NCBI RefSeq assembly: GCF_000021965.1
Contig: NC_011832.1
Span: 496,001 to 560,000 of the forward strand
Source of the DNA: Methanosphaerula palustris E1-9c
Lineage (GTDB): Archaea > Halobacteriota > Methanomicrobia > Methanomicrobiales > Methanospirillaceae
Direction: 5' to 3'
Length of the DNA: 64,000 nucleotides
A program made the position numbers and the translations under genes. The notes under the pieces are model-generated. The model was not told where the DNA came from. It ran no database searches and saw only the letters and a list, made by a program, of their open reading frames with translations. Every line of letters begins with the position of its first letter. The stretch's first letter is position 1. Positions 10,164 through 18,108 of this stretch are shown piece after piece.

Positions 10164-10916
10164 GTGATCGATCTTACGGAAGTTCCATTGGTATCACGAT
10201 GGTATAGGCCCGGACTGGCCTTCTTCTCCCTACTGCTGGCCGGCTCGCTCGGCCTTCTCCTGGCCGTTCTCCTCCTACCATCCCACACCTTCGATGGGTA
10301 TGGGACGGTCAGCAATGGCCTGCAGTTGCTGACCAGTATCGCCTGTCTGATCGTCTGTGTATCTGCATACATCTTCTGGTCACGGGACCTGTTGCTGATT
10401 TATGCAGGGTTTGCATTTGGTGGTTGGACCCTGGCCAACACCTTCTGGTATGCCTACACCCTGATCATCGGGCCAACACTGATGTACCCAACCGTCTCTG
10501 AAGCGGGTTTTCTCGGGGTCTTCCTCTTCCTGGCTTCAGGCTATTTGGAGGTCTTTCCCAGTTCTGCCTGGTCACTGCCCCGGTTGGGGGGTTTTGCCAT
10601 CTGTCTCATCATACTCTTATCCGTTCCTGTATACCTGATCATCCAACTCGGCCTCACCCTCTCAACAGGGGTCACTCTCCTCTTCTTTTTCTTCGGTGGA
10701 TACCTGCTCCTTGTCTCCCTCTCTCGCCAGGTCTATGAAGAGCGTTTCCTCTTCGCCGGAACGCTTATGGTGATCGTGGCCCACCTGATCTATGCGGTCC
10801 GTGAGGCTGCATACCCTGACTTCTGGCTGTTTCGAATCGTCGGTCCCCTGGTTGTGTTATCGTTCTGTCTGCTGGAGATCGGGTTGTTGCAGCGGATATG
10901 GGAGGGACGGATATGA
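10164..10916 (+). CDS. Polytopic membrane protein of unknown function
   Basis: This 250-residue protein has about seven or eight hydrophobic helices, short loops and no catalytic motif I recognise. The start is taken as GTG 10164; no clear Shine-Dalgarno sequence supports it, and downstream TTG codons are possible. Its stop overlaps the ATG of the next gene (ATGA at 10913-10916), so the two are very likely translated together. The partner is a PrsW-like membrane protease, which suggests a joint membrane role. No specific function is claimed. Confidence 0.7.
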   Translation: MIDLTEVPLVSRWYRPGLAFFSLLLAGSLGLLLAVLLLPSHTFDGYGTVSNGLQLLTSIACLIVCVSAYIFWSRDLLLIYAGFAFGGWTLANTFWYAYTLIIGPTLMYPTVSEAGFLGVFLFLASGYLEVFPSSAWSLPRLGGFAICLIILLSVPVYLIIQLGLTLSTGVTLLFFFFGGYLLLVSLSRQVYEERFLFAGTLMVIVAHLIYAVREAAYPDFWLFRIVGPLVVLSFCLLEIGLLQRIWEGRI

Positions 10917-11572
10917 TCGTTGCATTCTTCCTTGCGGCAGCGATCCCGCTCTGTTTTCTGCAGATCTTCCTCGAAGGTAAACAGCGGGTGATCGTCTCGT
11001 TCCTGGTCTGGGGACTCTGTGCCGGGGTGATAGCGTATTACCTCAACTCCAGTCTGGCCGACCTCTTCGCCTCGACTACCATGATCCCCGGTATCACGAT
11101 CGCCCCGGTTGTCGAGGAGTTTCTCAAAGCGCTGCCCCTCTTTCTGATCCTGCCGCTGACCGGTCGACGGTATGATCGGTCGTTGCTGGTGCTGGCCATG
11201 GCCTCTGGATTCGGATTTGCGATCCTTGAGAACTACGTCTATCTCTCCGATCTCACCCTGACTGGGGTCGGTCCTATCGTGTACGCCGTACTCCGGGGGA
11301 TCACCAGTTCATTGATGCATGGATGTATGACCGCGATCATCGGCTATGGGATCTTCCTGACGAGCAATCTTTCAAAAAGGTCTCTCCCGGTCCTCCTCTT
11401 CGGTCTGTACACCATTGCGATCACCCTCCATGCCCTCTACAACCTGCTGGTTGAATACTCTGGGATTGGCAGGGTGTTCGCCATCAGCGCGCCGCTGACT
11501 CTCTTCATTCTGCTGCTCGTGGCTTACAACTGGGGGGTGCTGATAGGAGAAGTGGATGGCCAGAAGGAATGA
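10913..11572 (+). CDS. PrsW-like intramembrane metalloprotease family protein
   Basis: This 219-residue protein has about seven helices. It carries the PrsW family motifs: VVEEFLKALPLF (the EExxK motif), FGFAILENYVY (FxxxE) and two His-containing helices, RGITSSLMHG and TLHALYN. In Bacillus, PrsW starts cleavage of an anti-sigma factor. The archaeal family members have no known substrate. The ATG at 10913 overlaps the previous stop and follows GGGAGG at about 10900, which is a better start than the upstream in-frame ATG at 10898. Confidence 0.8.
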   Translation: MIVAFFLAAAIPLCFLQIFLEGKQRVIVSFLVWGLCAGVIAYYLNSSLADLFASTTMIPGITIAPVVEEFLKALPLFLILPLTGRRYDRSLLVLAMASGFGFAILENYVYLSDLTLTGVGPIVYAVLRGITSSLMHGCMTAIIGYGIFLTSNLSKRSLPVLLFGLYTIAITLHALYNLLVEYSGIGRVFAISAPLTLFILLLVAYNWGVLIGEVDGQKE

Positions 11573-11643
11573 TCTCCTGAGATCCGGTCATATCTTTTTC
11601 AGATCCCGAGCATCTTCTCTGATTGAAGATCTACACGCAGAAC

Positions 11644-11652
11644 CTTTATATT
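11644..11652 (+). promoter_or_regulatory. TATA box of the glutaredoxin-FTR operon
   Basis: CTTTATATT lies about 25 bp upstream of a predicted start near 11673, giving a leader of about 20 nt to ATG 11693. It is directly followed by an inverted repeat. Confidence 0.55.
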
Positions 11653-11666
11653 TGAATATCCTTCAA
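11652..11666 (+). promoter_or_regulatory. Inverted repeat TTGAA-N5-TTCAA next to the TATA box
   Basis: The perfect 5-bp arms TTGAA and TTCAA, five bases apart, lie between the TATA box and the predicted transcription start. A repressor bound there would block polymerase. The regulator is unknown; a redox-linked role is only a guess from the genes. Confidence 0.4.
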
Positions 11667-11692
11667 TACCCGATCAAAGGATGGTGAGTATC

Positions 11693-11971
11693 ATGCAGAT
11701 TGAAGTTGTGGATGGCAGAGATAAGGGGAACGTAATGCTCTATGCTCTCAGTACCTGCGGATGGTGTGCGAAGACCAAGGAACTGTTGAAGTCGCTCGGT
11801 GTGAAGTATTCATATCTGTATGTCGACAAGGTTGGTCCTGATGAGCAGGAACAGGTGGTCAAGGAGATCGAGCGGTTCAATCCTCACCTCTCGTTTCCAA
11901 CGCTGGTGATCGGGAACGATCATGTGATCGTGGGTTTCCGAGAAGACGAGATCAGGAAGGAACTGGCATGA
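11693..11971 (+). CDS. Glutaredoxin-like / thioredoxin-fold protein
   Basis: This 92-residue protein has the redox motif STCGWCAKTK (Cys22, Cys25) after the first strand and the cis-Pro segment LSFPTLVIG, both typical of glutaredoxin-like archaeal thioredoxins. ATG 11693 follows GGTGAG; an in-frame ATG at 11681 is less likely. Its stop overlaps the ATG of the ferredoxin-thioredoxin reductase gene, so the pair form a matched reductant and disulfide-exchange protein. Confidence 0.85.
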   Translation: MQIEVVDGRDKGNVMLYALSTCGWCAKTKELLKSLGVKYSYLYVDKVGPDEQEQVVKEIERFNPHLSFPTLVIGNDHVIVGFREDEIRKELA

Positions 11972-12486
11972 CCGCAGAGAGGACACCGGTTGCCGATGAG
12001 GACGCCGTTGCCCTGTTTGAGCGGCTGAACCGGGAAGCTGGGCAGGCCGGGTACCATATGAATCCGGATATGGAGTTCGTGCTCGGTCTGATGAGAGGAT
12101 TGCTGACCAACAAGGAGCGGTATGGATACATGGCCTGTCCCTGTCGTCTGGCCAGTGGGGTTCGGGAGAAGGATCTGGACATTATCTGTCCCTGTGACTA
12201 TCGTGACCCGGATCTTGCAGAGTTTGGTGGATGTTACTGTGCGCTCTATGTCTCGAACGCGGTGCTGCAGGGGCGCCAGCATCTTGAATCTATCCCGGAA
12301 CGTCGACCCCCCGCAGATGAGCGGGAGGTGAAGGAGGTTGGGCAGCATGCTCCCCCGCTCGGTGAGGTGCTACCATTTCCTGTCTACCGCTGTCCTGTCT
12401 GCGGCTATCTCTGCGCGATGAACACCCCTCCGTTAGTCTGCCCGATCTGTAAGGCAGACCGGGACCGGTTTGTTCGGTTCTTCTGA
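11968..12486 (+). CDS. Ferredoxin-thioredoxin reductase catalytic chain with C-terminal rubredoxin-like domain
   Basis: This 172-residue protein carries the FTR catalytic motifs CPC (57-59), CPC (74-76) and CYC (89-91), which hold the [4Fe-4S] cluster and active-site disulfide. A C-terminal metal-binding knuckle follows (CPVC at 142-145, CPIC at 158-161), a rubredoxin- or zinc-ribbon-like fusion. The family reduces thioredoxin-like proteins with electrons from ferredoxin. The ATGA overlap with the upstream glutaredoxin points to that protein as the substrate. Plant-type FTR has a separate variable chain; none is present. The fused domain may carry electrons to the cluster, which is inference. 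Confidence 0.85.
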   Translation: MTAERTPVADEDAVALFERLNREAGQAGYHMNPDMEFVLGLMRGLLTNKERYGYMACPCRLASGVREKDLDIICPCDYRDPDLAEFGGCYCALYVSNAVLQGRQHLESIPERRPPADEREVKEVGQHAPPLGEVLPFPVYRCPVCGYLCAMNTPPLVCPICKADRDRFVRFF

Positions 12487-12489
12487 AGT

Positions 12490-12505
12490 AACTCTTTTTT
12501 TATTC
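12490..12505 (+). terminator. T-run terminator after the FTR gene
   Basis: A run of seven Ts follows CTC directly after the FTR stop codon, in a short intergenic stretch before the next promoter. This fits an archaeal T-rich terminator. Confidence 0.45.
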
Positions 12506-12567
12506 AAACAGGCCTGTGCAGTCGCCCTATCAAATGTCTGATATAGCAAGATGTGCCATGATCTGCT

Positions 12568-12909
12568 ATGGATCAACAATTACATATCGAGATCATCGGG
12601 TTGAAGAACGCGTCCTGTTCACCATTTCCCTGCGATGATGAACGGACCTGCGGACTGACAGCCTGCCATCCCTCTGGAAAACTGCTCCCTGCGGTGGATG
12701 CGCTGCGCCAGGCGGTTGAGAATGAGTACGGTGAAAAAGTCACTCTCTCGCTGGTGTTGATCGACGATCAGGTTCCTGATTATGTGGGTACAATTCTCAG
12801 GGACCAGTACCCGCCGATTCCGTTCGTGCTGATCGACAGGGAACTGGTTCCGATGGGACGGATATCGCTTGAGCAGATAAAAAAGGAGATCGATCGTCGG
12901 CTCGCTTAA
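12568..12909 (+). CDS. Small Cys-rich thioredoxin-like protein of unknown function
   Basis: This 113-residue protein has a strand (LHIEIIGLKNA), a Cys-rich loop (CSPFPCDDERTCGLTAC), a helix and a C-terminal strand pair containing PPIPFVLIDRELV, which resembles the cis-Pro part of a thioredoxin fold. The four Cys suggest a metal or redox site. It follows the glutaredoxin-FTR operon but has its own intergenic space. Its TAA shares bases with the stop codon of the convergent carbonic anhydrase gene. The family is not named with confidence. Confidence 0.65.
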   Translation: MDQQLHIEIIGLKNASCSPFPCDDERTCGLTACHPSGKLLPAVDALRQAVENEYGEKVTLSLVLIDDQVPDYVGTILRDQYPPIPFVLIDRELVPMGRISLEQIKKEIDRRLA

Positions 12910-13487
12910 GTGACTGGCGAGAGGGTGCCCGACCCGAGGTCGAAGTAGAGGCCGTGGAGCCTGATCTTCTCATCCCGTTCTGCCTTTTTTACCAGGGGAT
13001 AATTCCGCAGGTGCTTGAGCTGCAGGCGGACATTTTCTTTGGCGATTTCATCCAGTCTGGCCACCTTCTCCTCGGGTGTCGATGCCGGGGGAAGTCTCTC
13101 ATCGACCCGCTCTTTTGCCTCGATTGCATTGCCCAGCCAGAACGGGACATATGCATCGTCTGTTTCCTTGTCGAGCCCTTTGATGGCTCCGCAATCCGAG
13201 TGACCGCAGATTACAATATCTTTCACCTTCAGGTGCTTGATCGCGTACTCAAGTACCGTCGCAAAGTTCCATCCACTGATCGGAACGATGTTCCCGATGT
13301 TCCGGTGGACAAAGATCTCACCTGCGCGGGCGGCCGTGATCCGTTCCGGGTCGACCCGTGAGTCTGAACATCCTATCCAGAGTACTTTTGGACTCTGCCC
13401 TTTCGAGAGTCCTTTGTAGTATTCCCTATTCTCGATAAAGTCTGTCTCCAAAAAGCGCTTGTTTCCTTCGAATAAATAGTCTATCAT
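12906..13487 (-). CDS. Beta-class carbonic anhydrase
   Basis: This 193-residue zinc enzyme interconverts CO2 and bicarbonate. Motifs are WIGCSDSRVDP (Cys zinc ligand and the Asp-Arg dyad) and VICGHSDCGAI (His and Cys ligands), with the family's HRNIGNIV between them. The start is ATG 13487, after AGGTGA; the upstream in-frame start at 13565 has no support. In a CO2-reducing methanogen it could supply CO2 for methanogenesis or bicarbonate for carboxylases. The end overlaps the convergent upstream gene through a shared TTAA. Confidence 0.93.
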   Translation of the reverse strand: MIDYLFEGNKRFLETDFIENREYYKGLSKGQSPKVLWIGCSDSRVDPERITAARAGEIFVHRNIGNIVPISGWNFATVLEYAIKHLKVKDIVICGHSDCGAIKGLDKETDDAYVPFWLGNAIEAKERVDERLPPASTPEEKVARLDEIAKENVRLQLKHLRNYPLVKKAERDEKIRLHGLYFDLGSGTLSPVT

Positions 13488-13724
13488 GATCGTCACCTGC
13501 CAGGCATCTGCTGTCAAAAATCCAAATAATGTAATCGACCGGATCTTCTCGCATCTTTGTTTCAAGCAGAATCAGAACCAAATTCAGGGTCGATTCCCTG
13601 AAATATTCGATGGATTTGACACCGTCGACTCGTCAGGATCAGACGATGATCATAGCTGTCTATGGCTGGTCCGGAACGGAATGTCCAACACGATGCACTG
13701 GAGAATTTTATCTTCAGTATGGTA

Positions 13725-13735
13725 ATTAAAAAATG
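13725..13735 (-). terminator. T-run after ilvD (minus strand)
   Basis: On the minus strand a TTTTTTAATTA stretch lies about 15-25 bp after the ilvD stop. It would end the ilvD transcript before the carbonic anhydrase promoter. Confidence 0.4.
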
Positions 13736-13748
13736 TTGTGGAAGGATT

Positions 13749-15392
13749 TCACCGCTGAACAGCGCCGTGATCTGCCTGTCCGACTGTGGCAGCATACCTG
13801 GCCAGCACCCCGGAGAGGAACTGTTCTGACGGTTGCCATGACTTCCGCCGATCCGAAAGGGTGGCGTCGTCGACCAGCAGGTCTATGGACCTTGCATTGA
13901 GATCGATCCTGATCAGATCTCCGTCTTTCACCAGTGCGATCGGCCCGCCGATCGCTGCTTCAGGGGCAACGTGCCCAATGCAGGGACCACGGGTACCGCC
14001 GGAGAACCGTCCGTCCGTGACCAGAGCGACGCGGGTGTACCCGAGCCCCATCAGGGCGGAGGTCGGCGAGAGCATCTCCGGCATCCCGGGCCCGCCCTTC
14101 GGCCCCTCATACCGAATCACGATCACGTCTCCCTCCTGCACCTGCCGGCTGAGGATCGCATCCATGGCGGCCTGCTCACCGTCGAAGACCCTGGCCGGTC
14201 CCTGGTGGGTCCACATATCCTCGTTGACGGCTGAACACTTCACGACAGCAGAGTCTGGGGCGAGGCTCCCGCGAAGGATCTTTAGCCCGCCGGCGGCATG
14301 TACCGGGTGCTCAATCGTTCCGATCACCTTCCCGTCCGTGACGACGCCCCTGGCCGCGATCTGGAGCACGTTCTGCCCGGATACGGTGGGTCCGTCTTCG
14401 AGCAGACTGATCAGTCGCTGCTCGACGGCAGGGATCCCGCCGGCATGGTGAAGCTGTTGCATCGAGTATGGCCCGCCGGGCTGCATGGCACCGATATGGG
14501 GGACCTGTTCTGCAATAGCAGTGAACTGATCGATATCAAAGGGAAGCCCGGCTTCTTCTGCGATGGCCATCAGGTGGAGGACGGTGTTGGTCGAACCGCC
14601 GAGGGCCATGTCGACCCTGATCGCGTTTCTGATCGCTGGAGCTGTGATGATCGCCCGCGGCGTCACCTGCTCCTTCACGAGCCCGACCACCCGTTCACCG
14701 GTTTTGCGGGCAATCCTGAGTTTTGCTGCGTCCACCGCTGGGATGGCTGCACACCCGGGGAGCGACATCCCGAGCGACTCGGTGATGCAGGCCATCGTGT
14801 TGGCGGTGTAGAGCCCCTGGCAAGAGCCGCATCCGGGCATCGCTGTGCATTCGAGAGTGTGCAGTTCCTCTTCAGTGATCGTGCCTGCCGCGACCTTCCC
14901 AACCCCTTCGAAGACATCGGTCAGGGAGAGGTCTTTGCCATTGCTGCACCCGGAGAGCATAGGTCCGCCGGTTAGCACGATCGTCGGGATGTTGCACCGT
15001 GCCGCCGCCATCAGCATCCCTGGGACGATCTTGTCACAGGTGCCGATGCAGACCAGCCCGTCGAGTCGGTGCGCCTCGGCCATCAGTTCGATCGAGTCGG
15101 CGACCGTCTCCCGCGAGGGGAGCGAGTACCGCATCCCGGAATGACCCATCGCGATCCCGTCACAGATCCCGATCACCCCGAACTCGAAGGGCACCCCTCC
15201 GGCTGCGCAGATCCCTCCCTTGACCTTCTCGGCCAGGGTCCGAAGGTGCAGGTGGCCCGGCACGATCGTGTTCCACGCGTTCGCGATCCCGATGAATGGC
15301 AGGTTCATCTCTTCGTCGGTCACCCCCAGCGCTCGAAGCAGCGAGCGGTTGGGTGCCCGCTGATATCCGGCTTTGACCTCGTCACTTCTCAT
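13749..15392 (-). CDS. ilvD: Dihydroxy-acid dehydratase
   Basis: This 547-residue protein, the normal length for IlvD, dehydrates 2,3-dihydroxy acids in valine, leucine and isoleucine synthesis. Iron-sulfur cysteines appear in [12 protein letters not shown] and [18 protein letters not shown]. The C-terminal signature [21 protein letters not shown] and the closing RDLxRI-like DGDLIRIDL are present. ATG 15392 is preceded by GGAGGATAG. It follows the aconitase-X small-subunit gene by 50 bp in the same direction, so the two may share a transcript although their pathways differ. Confidence 0.96.
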   Translation of the reverse strand: MRSDEVKAGYQRAPNRSLLRALGVTDEEMNLPFIGIANAWNTIVPGHLHLRTLAEKVKGGICAAGGVPFEFGVIGICDGIAMGHSGMRYSLPSRETVADSIELMAEAHRLDGLVCIGTCDKIVPGMLMAAARCNIPTIVLTGGPMLSGCSNGKDLSLTDVFEGVGKVAAGTITEEELHTLECTAMPGCGSCQGLYTANTMACITESLGMSLPGCAAIPAVDAAKLRIARKTGERVVGLVKEQVTPRAIITAPAIRNAIRVDMALGGSTNTVLHLMAIAEEAGLPFDIDQFTAIAEQVPHIGAMQPGGPYSMQQLHHAGGIPAVEQRLISLLEDGPTVSGQNVLQIAARGVVTDGKVIGTIEHPVHAAGGLKILRGSLAPDSAVVKCSAVNEDMWTHQGPARVFDGEQAAMDAILSRQVQEGDVIVIRYEGPKGGPGMPEMLSPTSALMGLGYTRVALVTDGRFSGGTRGPCIGHVAPEAAIGGPIALVKDGDLIRIDLNARSIDLLVDDATLSDRRKSWQPSEQFLSGVLARYAATVGQADHGAVQR

Positions 15393-15442
15393 AACAGTCT
15401 ATCCTCCGTTGATGCATAGAGTTCTTCCTGTTCGCAGCCCAT

Positions 15443-15847
15443 TCAATCGTCAAATGTCACCTCGCCAGTCTCTCCGTTCACTGTGGCCGAGCGGTGCTCT
15501 TTGAGTTCTTCAAACGGAATATCGAGCCGGTCGACCATTGGGATACCGCTGATGATCGCTCCGACCACGATGATCGGTTCCGCCTCCTGGTTGATGATCG
15601 CGGCTGGGGCCTTGTGGTTCCGTGCGAGTGCATAGAGAATGTAGGACCCTACCGTCGACCCCTTGCCGTGGGGGAAGGCGAAGATCGTCCCTTCGATCGA
15701 CCGCCCCTGCAAGGGGTGCCCCTGTTCAATGATCACTCCCGTCACCGGGTCCACTCCAGAGAGAAAGGATATCGGGGCTTCACTGACCAGTAATTCCCCG
15801 GATCCTGACCCTTTTGCTATTCCTCTTCCCTGCATGGTCACATCCAT
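15443..15847 (-). CDS. Phosphomevalonate dehydratase small subunit (aconitase-X swivel domain, DUF126)
   Basis: This 134-residue protein is the swivel domain of the aconitase-X family. It shows the motif FPHGKGSTVGSYILYALA, whose Ser is an active-site residue in the family, and the AEPIIVVGAIISGIPMVDRLD core. In archaea this small subunit pairs with the AcnX large subunit to form mevalonate-5-phosphate dehydratase. The large subunit is encoded nearby on the other strand (19342-20505). ATG 15847 is only about 28 nt from a TATA-like element on the minus strand, so the mRNA may be leaderless. Confidence 0.9.
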   Translation of the reverse strand: MDVTMQGRGIAKGSGSGELLVSEAPISFLSGVDPVTGVIIEQGHPLQGRSIEGTIFAFPHGKGSTVGSYILYALARNHKAPAAIINQEAEPIIVVGAIISGIPMVDRLDIPFEELKEHRSATVNGETGEVTFDD

Positions 15848-15885
15848 ACCTAATAAATGTTTGAAAATTACATTATACTATTGAT
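15848..15885. promoter_or_regulatory. Compact divergent promoter between AcnX small subunit and PAN
   Basis: Only 38 bp separate the two opposing ATG codons. The stretch is AT-rich, with TATA-like ATTATACT and CTAATAAATG elements readable on both strands. The two promoters must overlap, and both mRNAs would be leaderless or nearly so. Confidence 0.6.
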
Positions 15886-17046
15886 ATGGACGATACCATT
15901 ATCAATAGCGTTAATGCAGGCAGTGAACTCAATTATCAGATTGAGCTTCAGCAGATAGAGGCTCAGTTCCTCGAGCTGAAGATGAGGTTCGACACTCTCC
16001 AGAAAGAGAACGCTCATCTCAAGAAGGAGAACAATCAGCTGAAGCGTATGCCACTCTTTGTGGCTGTGGTCGTGGACATGCTCGGGGATGGTGTGATCTA
16101 TCTCCGGCAGCAGGGGAATAATCAGGAGTACCTGACCCATATTGACGAGGATCTGTATCGTACCTTAAAACCAGGAACCAAAGTCGCAGTGAACAACTCT
16201 CTCTCTGTAGTCAGGGTCGTCGGCAACATCTTTGATGCACGGATCAGGGTGATGGAACTGGACTCCTCGCCTGATGTCTCCTTCGACCAGATCGGCGGAC
16301 TTGCAGAGCAGATCGAGGAGGTGCGAGAGGCCGTCGAGTACCCGTTGACCAGGCCTGAAATATTCCTGCAGGTGGGTGTCGAACCGCCGAAGGGGATCCT
16401 GCTCCATGGTTCGCCAGGAACCGGCAAGACCCTGATCGCAAAGGCGGTCGCCCATGAAGCGAAGGCCACCTTCATCCGGATGTCCGGGAGCGAACTGGTT
16501 CACAAGTTCATCGGTGAAGGCGCCCAACTGGTCAGGGAACTCTTCACGCTCGCTCGTGAGAGGGCTCCCTCGATCATCTTCATCGATGAGATCGACGCGG
16601 TCGGTTCGATCAGGACCAACGACGGGACCTCGGGAAGTGCCGAGGTGCAGCGGACCATGATGCAGTTGCTGGCAGAGATGGATGGGTTCAACAACAGGGG
16701 AGATGTCCGGATCATGGCTGCGACGAACCGGGTGGACATGCTCGACCCGGCTCTGTTACGCCCCGGGCGGTTCGACCGGGTGATCGAGATACCGCTGCCG
16801 GACAAGGGCTCGCGTCGGTCGATCCTCTCGATTCATTCCAGGAATATGACACTCTCCAACGTTGATATCGACCTGCTCGCGGAGATGACCGAGACCTTCA
16901 CCGGTGCGGAGCTGCAGTCCGTCTGCAGGGAGGCTGGAATGATGGCAGTTAGAAAGAAAGCTTCAGCCATCGAACAGCAGGACTTCATCGCTGCGATCAG
17001 AAAGATCAGGACAGATCCCGCCACCGACGAGCGCATGTTCACCTGA
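15886..17046 (+). CDS. pan: Proteasome-activating nucleotidase
   Basis: This 386-residue AAA+ ATPase unfolds proteins and feeds them to the 20S proteasome. An N-terminal coiled coil (about 15-55) is followed by an OB-like domain. The AAA core has Walker A GSPGTGKT, Walker B IIFIDEIDAVG, the second region of homology AATNRVDMLDPALLRPGRFDR, and a Sensor 2-type C-terminus. The classical HbYX tail is only partly matched: the C-terminus ends in ERMFT. It is followed one base later by a DUF5804 gene and then isoprenoid genes. Confidence 0.95.
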   Translation: MDDTIINSVNAGSELNYQIELQQIEAQFLELKMRFDTLQKENAHLKKENNQLKRMPLFVAVVVDMLGDGVIYLRQQGNNQEYLTHIDEDLYRTLKPGTKVAVNNSLSVVRVVGNIFDARIRVMELDSSPDVSFDQIGGLAEQIEEVREAVEYPLTRPEIFLQVGVEPPKGILLHGSPGTGKTLIAKAVAHEAKATFIRMSGSELVHKFIGEGAQLVRELFTLARERAPSIIFIDEIDAVGSIRTNDGTSGSAEVQRTMMQLLAEMDGFNNRGDVRIMAATNRVDMLDPALLRPGRFDRVIEIPLPDKGSRRSILSIHSRNMTLSNVDIDLLAEMTETFTGAELQSVCREAGMMAVRKKASAIEQQDFIAAIRKIRTDPATDERMFT

Positions 17047-17047
17047 T

Positions 17048-17539
17048 ATGGACGTCCTCTTCCTGGGGAGGGAGGGGATCCCCCTCTACCAGACTCTTTT
17101 AGCGTCAGAGACTGCACGTGCTGCGCTCCGTTTTTATCATCCTGTTGAAGTGCCGTATGGGGTGATCGTCAGAATGGCCTCGCTCGGGTCTGCCCTCTCC
17201 CTGGTCTCGGAACTCCGATGGTATATGCGCCGGTATGTTCGGACTGTTCTCTTTGAGATTGGCTCGGAGATCTACTGTACCCTTGCGCTGGCCACTGAGG
17301 TCTACTATGGCCGGCAGATCCGGCTTCACTCCCCCTGGCCCTATCGCTTCCTGTATGTGATCAAAGACAGGGCCTTCGCCGGGGTGGTGCCCCTGGACCC
17401 GGAGAGCGATCCGGAACACTGCCGGATCGATGACCGCGATGCCGACCGGGTGTACGAGGTCTGGCGTTCTGAATCCGAGGAGCCGACCGTCGACGAGCGA
17501 TCAGCAGAGCATACATTATCCGACGATGATACAGTATAG
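17048..17539 (+). CDS. DUF5804-like conserved protein
   Basis: This 163-residue protein starts one base after the PAN stop, so it is co-transcribed. The central part (ASETARAALRFYHPVEVPYG, ASLGSALSLVSELRWYMRRY) resembles the haloarchaeal DUF5804 family as I recall it. The C-terminal tail is acidic. There is no catalytic motif and the function is unknown. A role linked to PAN would be a guess from position. Confidence 0.6.
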   Translation: MDVLFLGREGIPLYQTLLASETARAALRFYHPVEVPYGVIVRMASLGSALSLVSELRWYMRRYVRTVLFEIGSEIYCTLALATEVYYGRQIRLHSPWPYRFLYVIKDRAFAGVVPLDPESDPEHCRIDDRDADRVYEVWRSESEEPTVDERSAEHTLSDDDTV

Positions 17540-17550
17540 ATGAGGCTGGA

Positions 17551-18108
17551 ATGAGCGACAAGGAGTATGTGGTCGGGGTCACCGGTGCCAGCGGGATCAT
17601 CTATGCACGACGACTGCTGGAGGTGCTCTGTTTGGATGCCAGGGTGCACCTGATCATCTCCGAACAGGCCCGTGCGATCGCTGTACACGAAGGGGTTTCA
17701 CTCGATGGGTTCGATGCGATCTACGTGGACCCTCACCTCCTCTCAGCGGATATCGCGAGCGGCTCGTGCAGGATCGACGGGATGGCAGTGGTCCCGTGCA
17801 GTATGAAGACCCTGGCTGGCATCTCCCAGGGATATAGCGACACGCTGATCGGGAGGGCTGCAGATGTCTGTCTGAAGGAGCGGCGCCGATGCGTCCTCCT
17901 CCTTCGTGAGATGCCGCTCGGCCGGGTCCATCTGAAGAATATGCTCGCCGCCGATGAGGCTGGGGCTGTGGTGATGGTCGCGAGCCCTGCCTTCTACCAT
18001 CGGCCGGAGACGATCGACGATCTGGTCGACATGGTTGTGGCCAGGGTGCTCGATCATCTGGGGGTCGAGCACACGCTTGGACCACACTGGAGGGGATATG
18101 ATGCGTGA
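17551..18108 (+). CDS. ubiX: Flavin prenyltransferase
   Basis: This 185-residue Rossmann-like flavoprotein makes prenylated FMN from FMN and dimethylallyl phosphate. Motifs are GVTGASGIIYARRLLEVL at the N-terminus, VVPCSMKTLAGISQGYSDTL in the centre, and LLLREMPLGRVHLKNM near the end. Its stop overlaps the start of the UbiD-family decarboxylase, the enzyme class that needs this cofactor. In archaea such a pair serves the anhydromevalonate phosphate decarboxylation step of isoprenoid synthesis. Confidence 0.95.
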   Translation: MSDKEYVVGVTGASGIIYARRLLEVLCLDARVHLIISEQARAIAVHEGVSLDGFDAIYVDPHLLSADIASGSCRIDGMAVVPCSMKTLAGISQGYSDTLIGRAADVCLKERRRCVLLLREMPLGRVHLKNMLAADEAGAVVMVASPAFYHRPETIDDLVDMVVARVLDHLGVEHTLGPHWRGYDA

